Below, in pieces: positions 6,230 through 10,598 of a stretch of DNA of 10,598 nucleotides. Both the position numbers and the translations under genes were made by a program. The notes under the pieces were generated by a model. That model ran no database searches and was not told the origin of the DNA. It saw only the letters and a list, made by a program, of their open reading frames with translations. Source of the DNA: Chlamydiota bacterium (GTDB lineage Bacteria; Chlamydiota; Chlamydiia; Chlamydiales; Waddliaceae). The stretch covers positions 1 through 10,598 of the forward strand of contig JAAKFP010000040.1 in NCBI GenBank assembly GCA_011065005.1, written 5' to 3'. Numbering within the stretch: the first letter of the stretch is position 1; every line of letters begins with the position of its first letter.

Positions 6230-7101
6230 TGGGCCTCCCTTTTGGGATCGAGAAGGTCGCGGACCGCTTCCCCTATGATGTTAAAGCATAGGCAAACGGA
6301 AAAGATGGCGATTCCGGGCATGACAGAAACCCACCACTGATTTAGGAGGAAGGTGCGCCCTTGCGCTGCCATTGTTCCCCATTCGGGTGTTGGGGGTTGC
6401 GCTCCTAAACCCAAGAATCCTATCCCTGCTATGCTTAAGATAATTCCTCCTAAGTCCAAGCTCAGGCGGACGAGCAGAGAAGAAATACATAAAGGGAGCA
6501 AATACCGCCATAGAATGCGCCATCTGCTGGCGCCTTGCAGTTCTGCGGCCTGAATAAATTCTGCATTTCTGAGGGCGATTGTTTCGGATCTTGCTACGCG
6601 AGCATAGATCGGCCAAGATGTTAGTGCCACGGCAAAGGCAGCGTTGAGGAGTCCTGGCCCAAGGATTGCAACAAAGACGAGGGCAAGAATAAGTCTGGGG
6701 ATGGCAAAGAACAGATCGATTGTGCGACTGATGATAAGATCGATCATCCCTCCGGCATAGCCTGCAAACATGCCAAGAAACAGCCCTAAGGGTGCAGTTA
6801 TCCCTGCAGTCAACACTACGCTAAAAAATGTCATCCGTCCGCCATAGAGGATTCGGCTCCAGATATCCCTGCCTAGTTCATCGGTTCCGAATATATGATT
6901 TGCGCTAAAGGGTTGTAGGCGATTTTTGATATCGATATCGAAAGGATTATAGGCTGCAAACCATGGAGTAAAGAGGATGCCGATTCCCCACAGAGCAAGG
7001 ATGGTACAGGCAAGGACAACTTCCCAGCGAGATAGGAACTGTTTGAATAGGGTCGCGAAGCGATTCCATCGTGCTTGCCACAAGATTGTCTTTGACATCA
7101 T
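6220..7101 (-). CDS. oppC: Peptide/nickel-type ABC transporter permease (OppC/DppC-like)
   Basis: This is one of two inner-membrane permease subunits, 293 residues, normal for DppC/OppC. It opens with a basic cytoplasmic N-terminus and a first membrane helix at about 28-48. The family phrase HIFGTDELGRDIWSRILYGGR follows (about 69-89). The remaining helices lie at roughly 92-115, 125-148, 150-168, 208-232 and 258-280. The EAA coupling motif that docks onto the ATPase is around 184-203 (AAELQGAS, ending in LLP), followed by FLGLGAQPPTPEWGTM (229-244). Two adjacent ATG codons (7101 and 7098) are possible. The first overlaps the OppB stop as ATGA, so translation is probably coupled; the alternative differs by one residue only. 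Confidence 0.95.
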   Translation of the reverse strand: MMSKTILWQARWNRFATLFKQFLSRWEVVLACTILALWGIGILFTPWFAAYNPFDIDIKNRLQPFSANHIFGTDELGRDIWSRILYGGRMTFFSVVLTAGITAPLGLFLGMFAGYAGGMIDLIISRTIDLFFAIPRLILALVFVAILGPGLLNAAFAVALTSWPIYARVARSETIALRNAEFIQAAELQGASRWRILWRYLLPLCISSLLVRLSLDLGGIILSIAGIGFLGLGAQPPTPEWGTMAAQGRTFLLNQWWVSVMPGIAIFSVCLCFNIIGEAVRDLLDPKREAQCL

Positions 7102-8099
7102 TGCGCTACTCTTGGGTCGATTTTTGTACTTAAGAGGTCAACAGCGATATTAAATCCGATGAAGATGACTCCGACAAGAAGTGTGGCTCCAAGGAAGGCA
7201 TGATAATCCAGGAGCATGAGGCTTTGTGTGAGATAGCTTCCAAGGCCGGGCCAGGCAAAGACTGTTTCTATGATGATTGCCCCTTCCAATAGGGAGGCGA
7301 AGCTCATCATGATCACTGTGAGCAGGGGCAGATATACATTGCGAAAGGCGTGTTTCCACAGGACGAGAGAGGGGGAGAGGCCTTTGAGTGTGGCGGTAAG
7401 AATGTAAGGCTGGGAAAGTTGTTCGAGAACAAGAGATCGTGTCATTCGACTTAACGAAGCCATATTAAATAAGCCAAGGATGCTAGCGGGAAGGATTATA
7501 TGACTGAAAGCGTTGCGAAATACATCCCAGTCTCCGTGGAATGCGGAGTCAAGAAGGAGGGATCCGGAGGACGTAGGGTAGTCTGCGTAGAGGACGTCGA
7601 TTCTTCCGGGTCCACCAGTCCATTGTAAGCTCACGTAAAAGAGTAGAAGGGCGAGAATTCCTAATACAAATGTTGGAATGGAATAGATGACGACCTGCAG
7701 CTGTACGAGAACGTTCCAGAAGGATCGAGGGCGCCATGCGGCCATAACCCCAACGGGTATGCCCCCAACGATTCCTATGAGTAGAGCTATTGTTGCCAAC
7801 TCTAACGTTGCGGGGAATACTCGAAACAGGTCTGTGGAGACAGGATTGGATGTCATGACGGACATTCCGAGGTCTCCATGCAGGAGGCGAAGAAAATAGT
7901 TGGCTGTCTGTTTCCAGATGGGTAAATCTACTCCCAAAGTTTCACGTGCTTGTTGGTAGGATTCCGCAGAGGCAGAATCGCTAATTAAGGTGAGAGTGGG
8001 ATCAATAGGTATCCATTGACTCAATGTGAACGTTAAGCAAAGGAGCAAAAAAGCCGTAACGCATCCGGAGATGAGGATATTTGCGCTACGATATTTCAC
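7098..8099 (-). CDS. oppB: Peptide/nickel-type ABC transporter permease (OppB/DppB-like), GTG start
   Basis: This is the other inner-membrane permease, 333 residues, typical for OppB/DppB. Features are an N-terminal helix at about 8-29 and the phrase ARETLGVDLPIWKQ with LLHGDLGMS (51-80), standard in the periplasmic loop of this family. Helices follow at about 98-121 and 131-157. The EAA coupling region is around 231-257 (YILTATLKGLSPSLVLWKHAFRN), and FAWPGLGSYL (281-290) and the C-terminal ending near STKIDPR are also typical. The start is GTG, not ATG: it overlaps the OppA stop as GTGA, fitting the overlap pattern of the whole operon, and no ATG nearby is better placed. Its partner is the OppC-like subunit. 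Confidence 0.95.
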   Translation of the reverse strand: MKYRSANILISGCVTAFLLLCLTFTLSQWIPIDPTLTLISDSASAESYQQARETLGVDLPIWKQTANYFLRLLHGDLGMSVMTSNPVSTDLFRVFPATLELATIALLIGIVGGIPVGVMAAWRPRSFWNVLVQLQVVIYSIPTFVLGILALLLFYVSLQWTGGPGRIDVLYADYPTSSGSLLLDSAFHGDWDVFRNAFSHIILPASILGLFNMASLSRMTRSLVLEQLSQPYILTATLKGLSPSLVLWKHAFRNVYLPLLTVIMMSFASLLEGAIIIETVFAWPGLGSYLTQSLMLLDYHAFLGATLLVGVIFIGFNIAVDLLSTKIDPRVAQ

Positions 8100-9661
8100 T
8101 CATGACTCGCGGTTTCAGAGGTATAATAAGATAATATATCTAGCGGTGTGAGAAAACGGACTCCCTTTTGCAAAGACTCTTTTCGTTGGACGAGCACCCG
8201 ATTTTCTTGGAAGATGTTCACGAAAGGCGCTTCTTTATGGAAGTGTCGCTGGAGCTGCAAATAGAGTTCTCGCCTTTTTTCGTTATCCTGTTCCTTCATA
8301 GCAGCAAGGGTCTTCTCATTGATGTCTGGAATTTCCCAAGAGTTTCTCCATGCCAGTGTTCGCTCCTTGGAATCGTCGGAGTTGTCGGGGTTGTAAGCAA
8401 AAGTGAGGGCGTTGTTATTGGGGTCGCAGTAGTCGGGAACCCATGTGCTCAGCGAGAGGTCATGTTTTCTCGCACGCAATTTTGTTAAGACTTGTCTGGA
8501 GTCTCCAGGGAGAATGTTGACTTTGATGTTAGCTTTCGCAAACATTGCCTGTATCGCCTGGGCAAGTTCGATTTTGGAAGCGTCAAGGTTGACGGTGAAC
8601 CCTTGTTCAAGACCTGCTTCCTTCAAGAGTTCTTTCGCCTTTTCCACATCCAAAGTGAAAGGGGAGTCTTCACAAGCGGCAAAGAATCCTTTTGGTATAA
8701 AGGACTGATGGACTGTCATTTTCCCTCGCGCGAGGGATTCAAGTCCTTCGTAGTCGATAAGATATTTTAGAGCTTGACGAACCTGAGGGATTCGGAGGTA
8801 TTGGTTTTTCTGGTTCATGCTCATGAAATAGGTCATCGACAATGGGTATATATCCACTTGAAAGGTATTTATTCCTTCTGTTTGGTCGAGACCCAGGTTT
8901 CTGGCGATGTCGATGTCTCCTTTCATGAGAAGCATTTTCTGGGTGGACTCTTCCGGTATGCTTCGGAGGATTACATGTTTTAACGTTGCGTTGCCTCGAA
9001 AATAGTTCTCGTTCCGCTGCAAAAAAACTCCCGTATTGGGGGTCCAACGTACCAATGTAAAGGGGCCAGAGCCTGCGTAGTGAGTTTTTAGCCAGGTGTG
9101 GCCAAGGTCGCCGTTTGCTTCATGAGAGAGGACGAGTTTTTTATCGAGAATGGCTGCGTTTGCTGTGGTGAGACAGTAGAGCAACAATGATTGCGCATAG
9201 GCTTGATCTGTTTCAATGACAAGGGTATGAGGGTTTTCTGCATAAACCTTGTCGTGGACATTATCTGCTGTCCAGCCAAATTGCGTGAACAAATAGGCAG
9301 GAGTTTTGTTGAGACGTACAATACGTTGGAGTGAGAAGGCGGCGTCTTCAGCGGTGAGAGGGTTTCCTGAGGCAAAAGTTACATTCTTGTTCAGAGTAAA
9401 AGTGAATTTTTTGCCTCCGTTGGTAATCGTCCAGTCTTGCGCGAGGATCCCTTTAAATTGACCTTCATTGTCGGAATCGTAAAATACCAGTCTGTCGTAG
9501 GTGTTATGTGCATATTCGAGACCGCTCGGTTCAAAAATTTCTGCGGGATCTAAGGAGATGAGGTCGTCCAATTTTGTTGCAACAACAACAGTATCTTGAG
9601 GGGGTATTGCGTGGACGTGGGAGAGGAGACACAAAGCAAAAAGGAACAGATATTTTTTCAT
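8096..9661 (-). CDS. oppA: Periplasmic peptide-type ABC transporter substrate-binding protein
   Basis: This is the solute-binding protein (SBP_bac_5 family) that captures the substrate in the periplasm and hands it to the OppBC permease. It has 521 residues, normal for the family. The first 18 form a Sec signal peptide (MKK, hydrophobic core, cleavage expected after HVHA). Cys11 lies inside the core without a lipobox, so a soluble periplasmic protein is more likely than a lipoprotein. Family phrases include SLDPAEIFEPSGLEYAHNTYD, GSGPFTLVRWTPN, RIPQVRQALKYLIDYEGL and LRARKHDLSLSTWVPDYCDP. The ATG is the first in frame after the promoter at 9696-9725; the ribosome binding site is weak (CAGG, 7-8 nt upstream). 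Substrate specificity is not readable: di/oligopeptides are the default, but the short NikDE-sized ATPases leave other ligands open. Confidence 0.95.
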   Translation of the reverse strand: MKKYLFLFALCLLSHVHAIPPQDTVVVATKLDDLISLDPAEIFEPSGLEYAHNTYDRLVFYDSDNEGQFKGILAQDWTITNGGKKFTFTLNKNVTFASGNPLTAEDAAFSLQRIVRLNKTPAYLFTQFGWTADNVHDKVYAENPHTLVIETDQAYAQSLLLYCLTTANAAILDKKLVLSHEANGDLGHTWLKTHYAGSGPFTLVRWTPNTGVFLQRNENYFRGNATLKHVILRSIPEESTQKMLLMKGDIDIARNLGLDQTEGINTFQVDIYPLSMTYFMSMNQKNQYLRIPQVRQALKYLIDYEGLESLARGKMTVHQSFIPKGFFAACEDSPFTLDVEKAKELLKEAGLEQGFTVNLDASKIELAQAIQAMFAKANIKVNILPGDSRQVLTKLRARKHDLSLSTWVPDYCDPNNNALTFAYNPDNSDDSKERTLAWRNSWEIPDINEKTLAAMKEQDNEKRRELYLQLQRHFHKEAPFVNIFQENRVLVQRKESLQKGVRFLTPLDILSYYTSETASHE

Positions 9662-9695
9662 TGTATAGCCTGAGGTTTTATCTTGATGAGGCCAT

Positions 9696-9725
9696 AATAT
9701 AGAAGATCCACCATGAAAATGTCAA
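9696..9725 (-). promoter_or_regulatory. Sigma70-type promoter of the opp operon
   Basis: On the minus strand a perfect -35 hexamer TTGACA (complement of 9720-9725) is followed by an 18-nt spacer and the -10 hexamer TATATT (complement of 9696-9701). Transcription would start near 9688-9690, giving a leader of about 28 nt before the oppA ATG at 9661. It is the only promoter seen for the five overlapping genes, and it lies within the 155-bp gap after the toxin gene. No operator palindrome is apparent around it. Confidence 0.7.
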
Positions 9726-9816
9726 TCCGTGAAACCATCGACAAGTCCCAATTCGACATACTTGGCGACTAAAGAAAACGATCAGGATGAACAAGATGGG
9801 AAGGATGAAATATAGA

Positions 9817-10110
9817 TTAGGGATGCGGTGTGATTGCTAGGATGGTGATTTCGCGTTTTTCTGGTCCATAAATCCAAAATATGCGGTAAGCGCCAGGTGT
9901 TTTATTCTGGGCGTACGACTCGAAGACGCCCCCTTCAAAAGGAGATTTCAGACTGTCGAATTTGTGAGTGTTTAGCGAAGGGTGGCGCAAGTTGACGTGC
10001 ATGTATCCGATGACTTTTCCAACCGCTTTATACTGCCTTTGCTTGCTTTTGGTGTTTTTCAGTTCCAAAAGCTGCTTTTCCGCTTCTTTGGTGAATCTAA
10101 TTTTGAACAT
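9817..10110 (-). CDS. RelE/ParE-superfamily toxin of a type II toxin-antitoxin pair
   Basis: This 97-residue basic protein has the layout of RelE-superfamily toxins, typically ribosome-dependent mRNA endonucleases that act when the antitoxin is degraded. It begins MFKIRFTKEAEKQLLEL, a first strand and helix, and continues with a Lys/Gln-rich second helix (21-38). It then has HPSLNTHKFDSL (43-54), VFESYAQNKTPGAYRIFW (62-79) and the C-terminal strand ITILAITPHP (88-97). The phrases NTPGAYRIFW, YGP and ITPHP mark a widespread subfamily; Arg76 and His96 are plausible active-site residues by position. The ATG overlaps the end of the antitoxin gene by 14 bp with no strong ribosome binding site, so translation is probably coupled. 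The target has not been shown here. Confidence 0.87.
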   Translation of the reverse strand: MFKIRFTKEAEKQLLELKNTKSKQRQYKAVGKVIGYMHVNLRHPSLNTHKFDSLKSPFEGGVFESYAQNKTPGAYRIFWIYGPEKREITILAITPHP

Positions 10111-10402
10111 GGTCTTTGTCTTCGTCGTCCAGGAATTCAGTAAAATCGATGTCTACGTCTACGATGCGTCCTTCTTTGGCGTCTTCCATTCCGCGCATTA
10201 GGGAGGCTAAAGCTTCAGGCTTCTTGTAAATCCAGTGTTCGCGTGCTGGAATTTCGACTAAAGGGTCTAAAACTATCTTTCCGTCTTTTTGCCTGGAAAC
10301 GCGAAATGAACTTAGCTCGTCTCGTTCTTTTTTTGAAAGGAAGTTTCCTAAGCAAACGCGGTACTTGTTGTCCATTTGGACTTTTCTTTTTTGTCTTCGC
10401 AT
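10097..10402 (-). CDS. Antitoxin partner of the RelE-like toxin
   Basis: This 101-residue protein precedes and overlaps the toxin gene, the usual antitoxin-first order. Its N-terminus is strongly basic (MRRQKRKVQ) and could bind DNA. The middle part (RVSRQKDGKIVLDPLVEIPA) resembles the end of an AbrB/SpoVT-like beta domain. The segment REHWIYKKPEALASLMRGMEDAKEGRIVDVD (about 52-82) is typical of antitoxins paired with this toxin group. The acidic tail (FTEFLDDEDKD) probably wraps the basic toxin. I chose the ATG at 10402: it has AGAGAGG 5 nt upstream, while the in-frame ATG at 10426 lacks a ribosome binding site and overlaps the -10 box; an ATG at 10375 is a weaker alternative. The AbrB-type assignment is tentative. 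Confidence 0.75.
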   Translation of the reverse strand: MRRQKRKVQMDNKYRVCLGNFLSKKERDELSSFRVSRQKDGKIVLDPLVEIPAREHWIYKKPEALASLMRGMEDAKEGRIVDVDIDFTEFLDDEDKDHVQN

Positions 10403-10418
10403 ATTTACCTCTCTGTTC

Positions 10419-10462
10419 AATCCCATTGTAGCATTTGTGGGATTTAGTGTCTAGTGGGATTT
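10419..10462. promoter_or_regulatory. Candidate autoregulatory operator of the toxin-antitoxin operon
   Basis: AATCCCA (10419-10425) and TGGGATT (10438-10444) form an inverted repeat around the -10 box. The second arm belongs to GTGGGATTT (10437-10445), repeated directly as GTGGGATTT at 10454-10462, next to the -35. Three copies of one core overlapping the promoter suit binding by the antitoxin or toxin-antitoxin complex, which commonly represses its own operon. Binding itself is inference. Confidence 0.5.
10425..10453 (-). promoter_or_regulatory. Promoter of the toxin-antitoxin operon
   Basis: On the minus strand, -35 TAGACA (complement of 10448-10453, 5/6 consensus) is followed by exactly 17 nt and -10 TACAAT (complement of 10425-10430, 5/6). 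Transcription should start near 10418, only about 16 nt before the antitoxin ATG at 10402, with the ribosome binding site near the 5' end of the mRNA. The promoter is interleaved with the repeats of the candidate operator. Confidence 0.72.
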
Positions 10463-10520
10463 TCTCGGGGAAGAAAGGGGGTAGGTTTGGAATCTCAAGC
10501 CCGACCCCTTTCCCTCCAGC

Positions 10521-10541
10521 AAAAAGCCGATTGCTCGGCTT
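10521..10541 (-). terminator. Intrinsic terminator for a minus-strand gene beyond the window
   Basis: Read on the minus strand, AAGCCGA and TCGGCTT form a 7-bp GC-containing stem around a 4-nt loop (GCAA), followed directly by a run of T (complement of A at 10521-10525). This is the classic intrinsic terminator shape. It would end a transcript arriving from right of the window and insulate the toxin-antitoxin promoter downstream. Confidence 0.6.
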
Positions 10542-10598
10542 AGTCCAAATGATTTGCCAGCAATAGATTTTGGACTAAGCAAAATAATTTGGACTAAG
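10539..10598. repeat. Three copies of an 11-mer, TTTGGACTAAG / CTTAGTCCAAA
   Basis: CTTAGTCCAAA occurs at 10539-10549, and its exact reverse complement TTTGGACTAAG at 10569-10579 and again at 10588-10598, the very end of the window. The first two form a perfect 11-bp inverted repeat with a 19-nt loop; the last two are direct repeats with a 19-bp period. The array may continue beyond the window. It adjoins and shares bases with the terminator stem. Confidence 0.8.

Noticed and set aside
9713..9772. 19-codon plus-strand frame starting with ATG at 9713 in the oppA upstream region
   Set aside because: It overlaps the opp promoter, lacks a ribosome binding site and is too short to support.
10473..10512. 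Inverted repeat GAAAGGGG / CCCCTTTC with a 24-nt loop upstream of the toxin-antitoxin promoter
   Set aside because: The 8-bp arms are low-complexity purine/pyrimidine runs with a long loop and no T-run, so chance pairing is likely.
10588..10598. Repeat array at the right edge as a CRISPR start
   Set aside because: The repeats are only 11 bp with an 8-bp interval and one copy inverted, which does not match CRISPR repeat and spacer sizes.

Overview
The window reads as chromosomal DNA of a Gram-negative bacterium with moderate, slightly AT-rich composition. It carries a polytopic membrane pyrophosphatase, a periplasmic binding-protein transporter with a Sec signal peptide, a RelE-type toxin-antitoxin pair and several palindromic repeats. 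An environmental chlamydia (Parachlamydia/Waddlia/Simkania type) or a similar host-associated bacterium fits this mix, but nothing seen here is diagnostic, so that assignment is tentative.

Layout, left to right. (1) Positions 1-826, minus: a short-chain dehydrogenase resembling HSDL2, open to the window edge. It sits 16 nt downstream of (2) hppA (843-2924, minus), a membrane-integral pyrophosphatase with the residues of the K+-dependent class and a Glu typical of Na+-pumping members. (3) mscL (3024-3440, minus), a large-conductance mechanosensitive channel whose C-terminus is a four-cysteine zinc ribbon. (4) A 358-bp divergent intergenic region with a 20-bp-stem palindrome and a promoter for (5) an unrecognised plus-strand gene (3799-4203), whose frame continues past its TAA for 26 more codons. 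(6) A gene-poor stretch (4285-4841) holding two palindromic elements: a 71-bp-arm hairpin whose transition differences all remain G.U pairs in the plus-strand RNA, and a 157-bp MITE-like element flanked by TAA on both sides. Remnants of a disrupted reading frame may lie between them. (7) A five-gene peptide/nickel-type ABC importer operon on the minus strand (9661 down to 4842; order A-B-C-D-F), every junction overlapping, driven by a strong sigma70-like promoter at 9696-9725. (8) A RelE-family toxin and its antitoxin (10402 down to 9817, minus), with a near-consensus promoter embedded in GTGGGATTT/AATCCCA repeats that look like an autoregulatory operator. (9) At the right edge, an intrinsic terminator for a minus-strand gene beyond the window, wrapped in copies of an 11-mer (TTTGGACTAAG) that could form alternative RNA structures.

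The opp genes form one translationally coupled unit: a periplasmic binding protein, two permeases and two unusually short ATPases. The toxin-antitoxin pair lies directly upstream and is transcribed toward it, but the opp operon has its own promoter. HppA and MscL are both inner-membrane proteins (ion pumping and osmotic safety valve), and all recognised genes share the minus strand. The parts least explained by known genes are the palindromes at 4389-4751, the operator at 10419-10462 and the repeats at 10521-10598.
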